Of a stretch of DNA of 64,000 bases, positions 11,801 to 22,830 are shown in pieces. The notes beneath the pieces are model-generated. The model was given only the letters and a program-made list of their open reading frames with translations, had not been told where the DNA came from and did not search any database. How positions within the stretch are numbered: position 1 is the stretch's first letter; every line of letters starts with the position of its first letter. Made by a program: the position numbers and the translations under genes. The DNA comes from Armigeres subalbatus (Eukaryota; Arthropoda; Insecta; Diptera; Culicidae), in contig NC_085139.1 of NCBI RefSeq assembly GCF_024139115.2, positions 253,242,067-253,306,066 on the forward strand. The letters are read 5' to 3'.

Positions 11801-14800
11801 TTGCAAGAGGCCCGGAAGCCTCCTTGCAAGAGGCTCGGAAGCCTCCTTGCAAGAGTCTCGGAAGCCTCCTTCCAAAAGGCTCGGAAGCCTCCCACAAGAG
11901 GCTCGGAAGTCTCCTTGCAAGAAGCTCGGGAGTCTCCTTGCAAGAGGCTCTCAAGCCTCCTTTCAAGAGGCTCGGAAGCCTCCTTCAAGAGGCCTCAGCC
12001 TCCTTCAAGAGGCCTCAAGCCTCCTTTAAAGAGGCCTGGAAGCCTCCTTTCAAGAGGCTCCAAGCCTCCTTCAAGAGGCCTCAGCCTCCTTTCAAGAGGC
12101 TCAGCCTCCTTCAAGAGGCCCCAGCCTCCTTTCAAGAGGCTCAGAAGCCTCCTTGCAAGAGGCTCGGAAGCCCCCCTGCAAGAGGCCCGGAAGCCTCCTT
12201 GCAAGAGGCTCGCAAGGCTCCCTGCAAGAGGCCTGAAGCCTCCTTGCAAGAGGCTCAGAGCCTCCTTGCAAGAGGCCTCCAGCCTCCTTGCAAGAGGCCC
12301 GGAAGCCTCCTTGCAAGAGGCTCCGGAAGCCTCCTTGCAAGAGGCTCAGGAAGCCTCCTTGCAAGAGGCTCAAGCCTCCTTGCAAGAGGCTCCTGGAAGC
12401 CTCCTTCAAGAGGCTCAGGAAGCCTCCTTGCAAGAGGCTCAGGAAGCCTCCTTGCAAGAGGCCTCAGAAGCCTCCTTGCAAGAGGCTCCCGGAAGCCTCC
12501 TTCAAGAGGGCCCCAGCCTCCCTTCAAGAGGCCTGGAAGCCTCCTCTCAAGAGGCTCAGCCTCCTTTCAAGAGGCTCAGGAAGCCTCCTTCAAGAGGCCT
12601 CAGAAGCCTCCTTTCAAGAGGCCTCAAGCCTCCTTCAAGAGGCCCGGAAGCCTCCTTTCAAGAGGCCCCAAGCCTCCTTTCAAGAGGCCTCAAGCCTCCC
12701 TTTCAAGAGGCTCAGAAGCCTCCCTTTCAAGATGCCTGGAAGCGTCTTTTCAAAAGGCCTCGAAGCCTTATTTCAAAGGCCCGGAAGCCTCCTTTCAAAG
12801 GCTCAAAGCCTCCTTTCAAGAGGCCCGGAAGCCGCCTTCAAGAGGCCTGGAAGCCTCCTTTCAAGAGGCTCGGAAGCCTCCTTCAAGAGGCCCGGAAGCC
12901 TCCTTCAAGAGGCTCGGAAGCCTCCTTTCAAGAGGCCTCAGGCCTCCTTTCAAGAGGCTCAGAGCCTCCTTTCAAGAGGCCTGGAAGCCTCCTTTCAAGA
13001 GGCCTCAAGCCTCCTTCAAGAGGCCTGGAAGCCTCCTTTCAAGAGGCTCAGAAGCCTCCTTTCAAGAGGCTCAGGCCTCCTTCAAGAGGCCCGGAAGCCT
13101 CCTTCAAGAGGCCCAGCCTCCTTTCAAGAGGCCTGGAAGCCTCCTTCAAGAGGCCCTGGCCTCCTTTCAAGAGGCCCGGAAGCCTCCTTTCAAGAGGCCC
13201 AGCCTCCTTCAAGAGGCCTGGAAGCCTCCTTCAAGAGGCTCAGAGCCTCCTTTCAAGAGGCCCGGAAGCCTCCTTTCAAGAGGCTCAGAAGCCTCCTTTC
13301 AAGAGGCCTGGAAGCCTCCTTCAAGAGGCCCGGAAGCCTCCTTCAAGAGGCCTGGAAGCCTCCTTTCAAGAGGCCCAGCCTCCTTCAAGAGGCCCAGCCT
13401 CCTTCAAGAGGCCCAGCCTCCTTCAAGAGGCCCAGCCTCCTTTCAAGAGGCCTGGAAGCCTCCTTCAAGAGGCCTGGAAGCCTCCTTTCAAGAGGCCCGG
13501 AAGCCTCCCTTCAAGAGGCTCAGCCTCCTTGCAAGAGGCCCGGAAGCCTCCTTTCAAGAGGCCTGGAAGCCTCCTTTCAAGAGGCCCGGAAGCCTCCTGC
13601 AAGAGGCCTCGAAGCCTCCTTGCAAGAGGCCTGGAAGCCTCCTGCAAGAGGCCCGGAAGCCTCCTTGCAAGAGGCTCAGAAGCCTCCCTTGCAAGAGGCC
13701 TCAGAAGCCTCCTGCAAGAGGCCCAGCCTCCTTGCAAGAGGCCCGGAAGCCTCCTTGCAAGAGGCCCGGAAGCCTCCTTGCAAGAGGCTCGGAAGCCTCC
13801 TTTCAAGAGGCCCGGAAGCCTCCTTCAAGAGGGCCGGAAGGCTACTTCAAGAGGGCCGGAAGCCTCCTTCAAGAGGCCCGAAGCCTCCTTCAAGAGGCCT
13901 GGAAGCCTCCTTTCAAGAGGCCTCAGAAGCCTCCTTCAAGAGGCCTCGAAGCCTCCTTTCAAGAGGCCTCAGAAGCCTCCTTTCAAGAGGCCTGGAAGCC
14001 TCCTTTCAAGAGGCCTGGAAGCCTCCTTCAAGAGGCCTCAAGCCTCCTTTCAAGAGGCTCGGAAGCCTCCTTCAAGAGGCCCAGAAGCCTCCTTTCAAGA
14101 GGCCTCGGAAGCCTCCTTTCAAGAGGCCTGGAAGCCTCCTTCAAGAGGCCTGGAAGCCTCCTTTCAAGAGGCCTGGAAGCCTCCTTCAAGAGGCCCGGAA
14201 GCCTCCTTCAAGAGGGCCCCAGCCTCCTTTCAAGAGGCCCCAAGCCTCCTTTCAAGAGGCCCGGAAGCCTCCTTCAAGAGGCTCAGCCTCCTTCAAGAGG
14301 CCCAGCCTCCTTCAAGAGGCCTGGAAGCCTCCTTCAAGAGGCCCGGAAGCCTCCTTTCAAGAGGCCTCAGCCTCCTTTCAAGAGGCCCAGGCCTCCTTCA
14401 AGAGGCCTGGAAGCCTCCTTTCAAGAGGCTCCAGCCTCCTTCAAGAGGCCCAGCCTCCTTTCAAGAGGCCCGGAAGCCTCCTTCAAGAGGCCCGGAAGCC
14501 TCCTTTCAAGAGGCCTGGAAGCCTCCTTCAAGAGGCCTCAAGCCTCCCTTTCAAGAGGGCTCAGAGCCTCCTTTCAAGAGGCTCAGAAGCCTCCTTTCAA
14601 GAGGCTCAGAAGCCTCCTTTCAAGAGGCTCAGGCCTCCTTTCAAGAGGCCTGGAAGCCTCCTTTCAAGAGGCCCGGAAGCCTCCTTTCAAGAGGCCTGGA
14701 AGCCTCCTTCAAGAGGCTCAAGCCTCCTTTCAAGAGGCCCGGAAGCCTCCTTTCAAGAGGCGCGGAAGCCTCCTTCAAGAGGCCTGGAAGCCTCCTTTCA

Positions 14801-15275
14801 AGAGGCTCAGCCTCCTTGCAAGAGGCCTGAAAGCCTCCTTGCAAGAGGCCCGGGAGCCTCCTTGCAAGAGGCCCGGGAGCCTCATTGCAAGAGGCCCGGG
14901 AGCCTCCTTGCAAGAGGCTCGGAAGCCTCCTTGCAAGAGGCTCGGAAGCCTCCTTGCAAGAGGCTCGGAAGCCTCCTTGCAAGAGGCTCGGAAGCCTCCT
15001 TGCAAGAGGCTCGGAAGCCTCCCTGCAAGAGGCTCGGAAGCCTCCTTGCAAGAGGCTCGGAAGCCTCCTTGCAAGAGGCTCGGAAGCCTCCTTTCAAGAG
15101 GCTCGGAAGCCTCCTTTCAAGAGGCTCGGAAGCCTCCTTTCAAGAGGCTCGGAAGCCTCCTTTCCAGAGGCTTGGAAACCCCCTGTCAAGAGGCTCAGAA
15201 ACCTCCTTTCAAGAGGCTCGGAAGCCTTCTTTCAAAAGTCTGTGAAATCTCCTTTTAAAAGACTCGATAGTTTCC
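8886..15275 (+). repeat. Array B: 23-bp minisatellite, plus orientation
   Basis: The unit is a 16-bp imperfect palindrome GAGGCTCGGAAGCCTC followed by a 7-bp linker CTTTCAA. Edge units (about 8910-9010 and 15080-15170) are nearly identical; interior units often lose 1-3 bp in the linker (CTTCAA) or in the palindrome centre (GGCCTGG, GGCCC, GGCTCA). A linker variant CTTGCAA occurs in blocks (about 11200-11450, 11790-11950, 12140-12500, 13520-13800, 14810-15090). The unit contains no stop triplet in any plus frame, so three frames are open together for kilobases (9081-12029, 11272-15258, 11801-14830, 12288-15245); three units give a 23-residue period. These frames are not evidence of genes. The same family in the opposite orientation forms array D (46116-53800). 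Confidence 0.95.
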
Positions 15276-15517
15276 AGGACTCTTTTTCATGTATCTTATG
15301 AGTTAGGCTTATTTTTATTTATACTGAAAAAGGGGGTACCTCAACGAATTGAGAAGTTCAAAGGTGTACCTCTCGAGAAAAAGGTTGAGAACTTGGCCTG
15401 TTTTTCAATTTAGTATTCTATTAGCATTTCCTCAATTAATAATTGATTGATTTTCTATGCTCGCCATTGCATGAGTATGTATCTTGTGTGGCAAGTGCAA
15501 TGGATGCCCCGAAAATA

Positions 15518-15590
15518 TTCCGGACCGAGAATCGAACTCGCCATCTCCGGATTAGCAATCCTACGCAAGACTAACTTGAGCCCCGCTGCT
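15518..15590 (-). pseudogene. tRNA-like relic (nominal anticodon GCT) or SINE head
   Basis: On the minus strand the sequence has a T-arm-like stretch GCGAGTTCGATTCTCGG and an anticodon-like arm with loop TTGCTAA (nominal GCT, Ser). A long variable arm expected for tRNA-Ser is absent and the 5' acceptor strand cannot be paired with the 3' one. It is therefore a decayed tRNA or the tRNA-derived head of a SINE, not a working gene. Confidence 0.4.
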
Positions 15591-18500
15591 GTAAAATCCG
15601 CTAAACAACAAAAAAGGTCAAAATGCGCATTTATATTTATCAAAATGCAATTTAAATTAATTTAAAACAAATGTAACAAAAAGTCAAGATTTTCATTAAC
15701 TTGTTATGCTCACATTTTCTTGTTATTCAATATTTCATTTTTTCGTTTGTATTTCCTTAAATTTTGAAATCATGTTGTTCAGAACGCACTGCACTTGCTC
15801 TGCACATTCACTGGCACCTATCGTTCATTATTGTTCAACCATTCGCACATCCAAAGTGGCACCCCATTCAGCATTCTCGAATAAGGTCAACATCAGTGCG
15901 ATATATTATTTGCATTCCACTCTACACTGTCAACTTCGTCGCCGATCGAAGGGTCTCAACATATTTACACACCGACTGACTACCAACGCTCGCTAATCCG
16001 GTCCCCGTTTGTTGCACACAGTCCGAGAAGCAACAATGCAACAGCAGGTTGCGCCATAGAGGTAATTCGTCAAATGTCCCATCAGGTCCAGTCCAGCGAA
16101 GCCAGCCAGTCACTCCGAGTGACAGATGGTGACGACGAAACATCGAGGGGGGTCGAGGTGAGAGGTGAATATCAACTTTCAAAGCCTGTGCCAAACAGTC
16201 GCGTCGACCGGCGACGAATGTAAACCAAAGAGTCTCTAACCTGTTGTTCGGTTCCGACTTCAGCAGACTCAGGAAAGCGAAGGCCCGGCCAGAGTGCATT
16301 GGATGCCGTACAATAGGTGCTACACATAGGCAGTGTGGAATCGGTAAATTTTCGAAATTGTAGCTGTTGATACGGAACCGCTCCAGCTCCGAGACAATCG
16401 TCAACGCCAATCTGGATTGGTTGGTGTGCACACGCTAGTCGAACTGACTGTGGAACTATGGAGGATAGGGTGGCTAGAATTGACTTTGCGCTTCATTGAT
16501 TTGATTTGTGGAAAGCTTCCAAATATAAAAGTTATAAACAAAAATTTTAAAGCTATATATGATTTTTAGTGCAAAAATATTTATCTTTTTCGAAGATTTT
16601 CCTAAGGCATCATCATTTTTTTTTTTCATATTTTAATTTGGCAACGGGTATAAGATGGTTAATATATTAGATGAAAACTTAGCCAAGATCTCAACTGTGA
16701 AATCATCGACACATCCAAAATAGTTTGACTTAAGTGTTGACCCCTTGAAGAATGTTCGAGAAGATAACTTCAAATCCTCCCACAGAATATTCAAATTACT
16801 CATAGTGGTTGGGTGCGCTGCGCACATTGTTGGTCATATAGCTAAAGATCGCCATCGGCTACGAATATGCAATGCCCAACGAACGACCGTCGGTCGTCCG
16901 TCCGGCAGAGGACGACGACAGTCGCCGCTGGAACGTCGTGCTGGAACCGTGTTAGGACCGTGTACCGCGCGAAACATTTTCCCCCCGTAAATCTCCCAAT
17001 CTCAGAGGTCTTTACCGGTGTGATGTGTCGTCCGAATTGCGTCATCGAAGCTATTTGAAGAATTCCGACAGCAAAGCGCGAAAAAAAGATAGCTGGAACC
17101 GAAAAAAGGGTTTCTATGTCGAACGACAAGAAGTCGGAGGAAGAGGACAAACTCGCAGCAGCGAGCTGACGACGCGAGATAACAAAGTCTCATCGTGCTG
17201 GGTGGTGTTTCGCGAGCACGGGCGGACGGACGTGGAGGCCGTAAAATAGTCTTTTACACACAGGTGTGGTGGCGGGACATACACACAAGCGCGCGGTGGA
17301 GCTCGGGATGGAACGGAACGAGTGAAACTCGATGCTGCCTAGAGAAAGGGATCGAGCGAGAAAGATTGTACAAAATATCCACGCGGAGAAAACAGTGCGC
17401 GGGACCAAGACTTTGATTGTACCTGTTGCAAACACGGCGGTGACGACGACGACGAAGAAGAAAGAGAAGCAGAAGTACTAACTTGCTTTTTGCAGTGATT
17501 GTAATTGCGATGTTTTGCCGATGCAGTCTCGGTCAGTGTTGAATAGTTGCTGCTGTTGTTGTTGTTGCCCCCAAAGCGGATGATGCCGAAGTAGTGGTGC
17601 AGTGTTTATTATCATTAGATCGCTGCTACGCTGTTCGTTTATGAATGGTTTTATAACGAGTAAGTGCATCTGGCTGGTTGAATAGCTGCAACGAACGGCG
17701 AGGTTCGTCACCTATTGGACACGGTTGGTCACGCGAGTGAGTTTTATCTCATCGCCATCCGTCCACTGGGAGTTACTCTGCAATAGAGCGGATTATGTGC
17801 GGAGATCCTATCGACTTATAATGAGATCCGAATGATGCTTTGGCCATGTGAATCGGTTATTAAACGTTGACGCAAGTGCAAGTGAATCGCGATAACGACT
17901 GTTTTGTTACCCGTCGATTGGGCTTTGGACTGGAGGTCCCTATTTACACCATCAGTTTGACCAGCAATGGTGTGAGCGGTGTGTAAATCAGATGCGAGAT
18001 ATTTCACCGGATAGTAAAGCACCGCAACGACACAAAACCGGTGCAACTTGTTACTCTGTAAGATATTGCTCTCACTAGAGTTTGTAAAAAAGTTGTTAGG
18101 AAACATACATGCCTTTGAAAACACATTCCAATTAAAAACCGGAGACGGTATTGAGCAATCGTGTTTAGCATAGGAGCTAGTGTTGGAAGTATAAGTCAGC
18201 ATCAAGGTAGAAGAGGAAGATTGTATTAAAAAATACGCGAAAGGCAAAAAAAACAAAAGTTCATTTGTTATAATTCGGGATTAGGTAGTGTTGGGATGCA
18301 CTCGAATTGATTAATAATTATTAACAAGCGAAGATGAAATCTATCGGGATCGTTAGAGCAAAGAATCGTAACCAAATGAAATCGTTTGTTTGTATCATTT
18401 ACCGATTTTTAGATGATTCCTATGGCTAACCTTTGCGTCACCAAATTTGATTATGTTTTTACTGTTGCATTTTTAAAAAGAGCAACTAGATTTTTGAGAG

Positions 18501-18688
18501 AAAAAATCGAACAATTCAGCCCTCCAGAATGAAACTGTCCCCAAAATTTTTGCATAATTTTCAGTTTTTCTTGATTGATGACTTGTGAGGGATTTTTATT
18601 TTTCTTGGAGAAGATGTTCAATTTTGATACACTTAGTTAAGGTTGCCATTTTAGGGTGTTCTTATGAGATATTGCGAAAAAAAGATTC
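15591..18688. other. Unattributed DNA with a G+C/CpG-richer core at about 15900-17450
   Basis: The core of this stretch is clearly richer in CpG than the AT-rich flanks, which in insect DNA can mark host 5' exons or promoters. The longest frame is 169 codons on the minus strand (15922-16431), with no recognised motif. A TACTAAC branch-like motif at 17476 followed by TTTTTGCAG at 17487-17495 resembles a splice acceptor, but no exon could be built from it. Glutamine-type CTG/TTG repeats lie near 17548-17568. Confidence 0.4.
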
Positions 18689-18761
18689 GGCTGCCGGTGG
18701 GACTTGAACCCACACTATTCCATTAAGTACACGGACGTGTTACCAATTATACAACAGCTGC
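18689..18761 (-). pseudogene. tRNA-like gene, probable pseudogene (nominal anticodon ACT)
   Basis: A full 73-nt cloverleaf can be drawn on the minus strand. The acceptor is GCAGCTG with CGGCAGC (one A-A mismatch and one G-U). The D stem has one mismatch, the anticodon stem is TCCGT with ATGGA, and the T stem GTGGG with CCCAC is perfect around TTCAAGT. The anticodon loop GTACTTA would give ACT (Ser), which is not a normal eukaryotic tRNA-Ser anticodon, and there is no long variable arm; base 37 is also not a purine. The fold is real but the identity is aberrant, so a decayed tRNA is the best reading. Confidence 0.6.
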
Positions 18762-19892
18762 CTTTGCGAGAAGTTGTTCCATAACCAGCTAATAACGATG
18801 GGATAGCAGTCAATTCCCCGTATCCATCGAATCTGCTTTGGCAACATTTCGCACCCTTTCTCTCTACCCTGTTGACTGTTGTTCAATTCTGATACACATA
18901 GTTGGGTTTTGATACACAAAATCGAACATATTTTCCAATAAAAAAATAATTCAGTGTACAATTGCTAGAGAATTTGCTAGACAACGGAGAACAATAGGGA
19001 TTGGCAACAATGGGAAAGAAATTTATTACTTGTGCAGCGGATCGGCGAGAGAAAACCAGCAGCGCCGATCAATCACGGATTGAAGAGAATATGGAAAATA
19101 TCATAAAAGATTTATTGTAGGTTAGAATGGGACAAAATGGGTAGCCTCAGGGGAACTCTCCATATCTTAAAACAAAATATTTTAAAATAATTTTTCAACA
19201 TGGATCCATAAAAATAGCTCACAATCTTTAAGATAAGGGTATAAACCAACGAAAATTCCACTTTTTAGTTCATTTTGGGTCATTAAAGTGAAGGTCTATG
19301 TTTCTGTTAATCGAAAGTGCCGGGTTGAGATGGGTCAAACAGCGGGGCAAAATGGGTCACCTTTGAATTCTGCAATTGATATTGTTTTTAGTCACAACTT
19401 CGTCTCGCCCAAAATTAATTGAAACGATGAAGTATCCAAAAGGGGCAAATGTAATCGCAGAGAAAACTACTTTTTTCCCACACGCCAAAATCGATTACAT
19501 TTGCTTGATTAGTTCTCGAGTTATTCTTAAGTTTTTATTATTTTTGTATGAGAGCCTTCAAGAGAAGGGAGGGGTCTCAAACCATCATAGAAACATTTTA
19601 TGTCATCAAAAACCTCCACATGCCACATTTGGTTTTATTTGCTTGATAAGTTCTCAAATTATGTGGAAATTTGTGTTTCATTCGTATGGGAGCCCCTTTG
19701 AACCATCTTGAGAACCTTCCCTGGCCCCGAAAACCGCTTTCAGTAGTTTCCGAATCTACAAGTGTCAGGCAGACAGAAATTAGTTTTTATGTATATAGAA
19801 GAGAAAAAGATATCGAATATCGAATTACACACAGATAGTTAGATTCATTGGCAATGTTTTTATTGAGTAAAAGGAGATTTTTCAGCTTTTGA
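18762..19892. other. AT-rich DNA with a GGGACAAAATGGGTCA-type dispersed repeat
   Basis: Motifs of the form AATGGGACAAAATGGGT (about 19125-19145) and GGGGCAAAATGGGTCACC (about 19345-19365) are inverted near 20245-20300 (TTGACCCATCTTACC). This suggests a small element of roughly 1.2 kb, later hit by the retrotransposon tail at 19893. Its ends are not defined and no coding frame is recognisable. Confidence 0.35.
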
Positions 19893-20150
19893 TGAAAAAA
19901 TTGTTCACCCCAACGAAATCGGAAGACTGCGGTGGGCCGGAAAGGAGTCCGGTGAAAATGATTCTCCACAACGATCCGACGGGAACAAGAAGGCGAGGTG
20001 AACAGCGATCAAGGTGGATCGATCAAGTGGAGGACGATTTGCGCATCCCTCCGCACTGTGTGAATGTCGAATGGAGAAGACTTTTATGTAATCCACAGGT
20101 CATTCCGGCTTTTGCCTGAAAAAAATAATAAAACATGTTTCGCATAAGAA
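19893..20150 (+). mobile_element. RTE-like retrotransposon 3' end fragment
   Basis: The frame at 19889-20119 reads NDPTGTRRRGEQRSRWIDQ then VEDDLRIPP and ends WRRLLCNPQVIPAFA, matching the C-terminus of the element at 21600-25292 (NDPTGTRRRGAQRAMWIDQ and WRRLLYTAQVTSALV). Relative to that copy about 30 bp is missing in the stretch before NDPTG. The stop is followed by an A-rich AAAAAATAATAAAAC tail. This is a 5'-truncated insertion. Confidence 0.85.
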
Positions 20151-20369
20151 ACATAGCTGAACAATTATTTACCTTGCCATACTTTACCAAAATGAAATTT
20201 TATCCTCCAATCGAGTGACAATAAAGTGTGTATATGCTGCTCAAAGGCAGCATTGACCCATCTTACCACGTGACCCATCTAACCCCACCCCACCTTACCC
20301 TACGAAAGTTACAACTGAGCAGGATTCGAGTGATGATCGATGTGCTGGTGAAGCAAGTATGTGAAATAC

Positions 20370-20800
20370 AAAGAACAAATAAGACATAAGACCAATAAGA
20401 TAAATAAGTCAAACAGGACAAATAAGTTAATAAGACAAAAGACAAATAAGACAATCAAGATAAATAAGTCAAATAAGACAAATAGAACAAATAAGACAAA
20501 TTAGTCAAATAGGGCAAATAAGACAAATAAAACAAATAGGACAAAATTTTAATAAGACATTCAAGACAAATAAGACAAATAAGACCAATAAGACAAATTA
20601 AACTACTAAGACAAATTAAACAAGTTAAACAAATAAGGCAAATAAGACACACAAGAAAAATATGACAAATAAGCCAAATAAGACTAATATTTCTAATACG
20701 ACAAATACGACAAATGAAACAAATAAGACTAACAAGACTTACAAGACTAACAACACTAATAAGACTAGTAAGAGTAATAAGAGAAACACGACACATATTT
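20370..20800. repeat. Degenerate 9-10 bp minisatellite, ACAAATAAG-type
   Basis: About 40 imperfect repeats of ACAAATAAG(A) with TAAGACTAAC-type variants towards 20730-20780. The minus-strand frame of 113 codons (CLICLICLI-like) and the plus-strand RLTRLTRL-like frame are translations of the repeat and are not genes. Confidence 0.85.
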
Positions 20801-20819
20801 GAAATAAGACAAATTCCTT

Positions 20820-20905
20820 CAGCAATGCTTCCGTATGTTTCGCCAGCAATTCCCCTGGATATTTCTTCAGGAATGTCTCCGGAAATTCCTTCCTGATATC
20901 TTCTT
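20820..20905 (-). repeat. Short degenerate patch of array C-type repeats
   Basis: AATTCCCCTGGATATTTC, AGGAATGTCTCCGGAAATTCC and similar words match the GGAGGAATTCCC/GGAGGAACTTCC family in reverse orientation, strongly diverged. A second patch in forward orientation lies beyond the SINE at 21225. Confidence 0.5.
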
Positions 20906-20929
20906 ATCTTCTTATTTTATCTTATATTA

Positions 20930-21224
20930 GGGGCCTTCCTTAGTTGTGCGGTAAGACGCGCGGCTACAAAGCAAGACCATGCTGAGGGTGGCTGGGTTCG
21001 GTTTCCGGTACCGGTCTACGCAATTTTCGGATTGGAAATTGTCTCGACTTCCCTGGGCATAAAAGTATCATCGTGTTAGCCTCATGATATACAAATGCAA
21101 AAATGGTAACTTGGCTTAGAAACCTCGCAGTTAATAACTGTGGAAGTGCTTAATGAACACTAAGTTGCGAGGCTGCTCTGTCCCAGTGTGGGGATGTAAT
21201 GCCAATAAGAAGAAGAAGAAGATT
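20930..21224 (+). mobile_element. Feilai-like tRNA-derived SINE
   Basis: A tRNA-like head with an A-box-like TAGTTGTGCGGTAAGACGC and a B-box-like GGTTCGGTTTCC (about 20990-21010) is followed by a tRNA-unrelated body ending TGTAATGCCAATAAG and an AAG triplet repeat (about 21206-21221). The design tRNA-like head, conserved body and 3' triplet repeat is that described for the Feilai SINE of Aedes aegypti. A second copy, inverted, is at 61876-62158, which confirms the extent. The family name is by recognition and was not checked by alignment. Confidence 0.8.
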
Positions 21225-21362
21225 TGGAATATCCGAAGGAATATTTGGAGGAATATCCGAAGGAATTCCTGAACGAATATCTGGAATGTCCGGATGAACT
21301 CCTGGAGAAATAACCGGAGGAACTCCTGGAAGGGTATACAGAGGATTTCCTGAAGTAATACA
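21225..21362 (+). repeat. Short degenerate patch of array C-type repeats
   Basis: About ten diverged 12-mers such as GGAGGAATATCC, GAAGGAATTCCT and GGAGGAACTCCT, in the same orientation as array C (33110-41690). Confidence 0.6.
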
Positions 21363-21599
21363 ATGAATGAATCGCGTGAAAAAAAAACGTGTAAAAACTA
21401 CTTCCATCAGAATCGATTTTTCGCGTGTTTTACGTGTTTTCCTAATCTTTTAAAAAAATCACGTAAAAAAAACTTTTAAAAAATTCCGCGAAAAAAAAAT
21501 CGCTGAAGTCCCGAAAATCTCGTAAAAAACTACTTCTAATCGAAAATTGGTTTTTCGCGATTTTCACGCAATCCATCGACCTACTTCAAATATGATGCA
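21363..21599. other. A/T-run-rich spacer with CGTAAAAAA words
   Basis: Two diverged copies of a segment containing CGTAAAAACTACTTC and GATTTTTCGCG lie at about 21385 and 21520. There is no coding potential. Confidence 0.4.
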
Positions 21600-21957
21600 T
21601 GCTCCTTGTGGTACAGATAATAGAATGTGCACACAGCATAACTCGAGGGTAGCAGGAACTATGTCCAAGGGCTTGACGATCCCTCCCAGGCGATCTGCGA
21701 GTTGTGGCGCCTGCCTAGGATGTGCTGGGGTTTGACAGTGGGCCCTGTTAAACCTCTATAAAAAGCTGCATGAATCCGCAAGTAGGCTCCGCCAAAGCGA
21801 CCGTGTGCCGCTCAAAGCGCACAAGCCCAAGTCCTGGTGTTAGGTGGGACGCTAAACAGCCCTGACACGACGGCCCTCCGACGAGACAGGAGGTTTGCGC
21901 AGGCCCAATAAGCCGCCTTTAAAAACAACCATTATAAACGACATTGAAGATAATATG

Positions 21958-22830
21958 ACTCGATACAATCGGCAACGACCTAGGCGACGAATAAAGGATC
22001 ACGATTGTAAGCTTGGAACATGGAACTGCAAGTCGCTAGGTTTCGCAGGTTGCGACAGAATAATCTACGATGAATTACATCCCCGCAACTTCGACGTCGT
22101 AGCGCTGCAGGAAATCTGCTGGACAGGACAGAAAGTGTGGAAAAGCGGGCATCGAGCGGCTACCTTCTGCCAAAGCTGTGGCACCACCAACGAGCTGGGA
22201 ACCGGCTTCATAGTTCTGGGAAAGATGCGCCAACGCGTGATTGGGTGGCAGACAATCAACGCAAGGATGTGCAAGCTGAGGATAAAAGGCCGTTTCTTCA
22301 ACTATAGCATCATCAACGTGCACTGCCCACACGAAGGGAGACTCAACGACGAGAAAGAAGCGTTCTATGCGCAGCTGAAGCAGACATACGATGGGAACCA
22401 CTGCGGGACGTCAAAATCGTCATCGGTGACATGAACGCTCAGGTAGGAAGGGAGGAAATATATAGACCGGTCATCGGACCGGATAGTCTACATACCGTAT
22501 CGAACGACAACGGCCAACGATGCATAAACTTTGCAGCCTCCCGCGGAATGGAAGTCCGAAGCACTTTCTTCACCCGCAAAAATATCCACAAGGCCACATA
22601 GAAATCACCTAATCAAGTAACGGAAAACCAAATCGACCACGTTCTAATCGACAGTAAATTCTTCTCCGACATAACGAACGTACGCACTTACCGCAGTGCG
22701 AATATTGAATCCGACCATTACCTCGTTGCAGTATGTCTGCGCTCAAAACTCTCGACGGTGTACAACACGCGTCGTAGTCGTCCGCCGCGGCTAAACATTG
22801 GGCTGCTACAAGACGGTTGACTAGCCCAAG
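21958..22830 (+). pseudogene. APE-type endonuclease domain of the RTE-like element
   Basis: The frame from 21895 reads LGTWNCKSLGF, VVALQEICWTGQ (catalytic Glu), ELGTGFIVLGKMRQRVIGW and FNYSIINVHCPHEG, then a frameshift falls near 22395. The next frame continues DVKIVIGDMNAQVG (catalytic Asp/Asn), carries a TAG at 22599-22601 where a Trp codon is expected, then reads ENQIDHVLIDSKFF and SANIESDHYLVAV (the Ser-Asp-His end of the endonuclease). A further in-frame TGA lies at 22818-22820, where the copy at the window's left end has an Arg codon. The catalytic residues remain readable; the gene is dead. Confidence 0.88.

Larger units (their letters stand above)
7174..15400. mobile_element. Putative hAT-like element: hAT-type ends enclosing a TTAA foldback element and minisatellite array B
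   Basis: The left end CAGCGGTTCTCAACTTG at 7174 continues through a GTACCCCTGGGGGTACC segment. The right end, read on the minus strand from 15400, is CAGGCCAAGTTCTCAACC followed by a GGTACACC segment. CAG starts and a GGTTCTCAAC motif are typical of hAT-superfamily termini. A third copy of the left end lies at 62376. The flanking 8-mers (7166-7173 and 15401-15408) do not match well, so no convincing target duplication supports a single insertion. The interior holds the element at 7265-8612, about 270 bp of AT-rich DNA, and array B. No transposase frame is present. The pairing of these two ends is inference. Confidence 0.45.

Noticed and set aside
9081..15258. Plus-strand frames of 982, 1328, 1009 and 985 codons as giant repeat proteins
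   Set aside because: They are open in three frames at once because the 23-bp unit has no stop triplet; there is no signal sequence, motif or single favoured frame.
8886..15275. CRISPR array (regular repeats of 23 bp)
   Set aside because: Units are directly contiguous with no unique spacers, the context is eukaryotic, and no cas genes are present.
15922..16431. 169-codon minus-strand ORF as a host gene
   Set aside because: It lies in CpG-rich DNA where long frames arise by chance; no motif, splice signal or start context supports it.
17476..17495. TACTAAC branch point plus TTTTTGCAG as a splice acceptor
   Set aside because: The branch-to-AG distance is very short and no exon with a donor follows.
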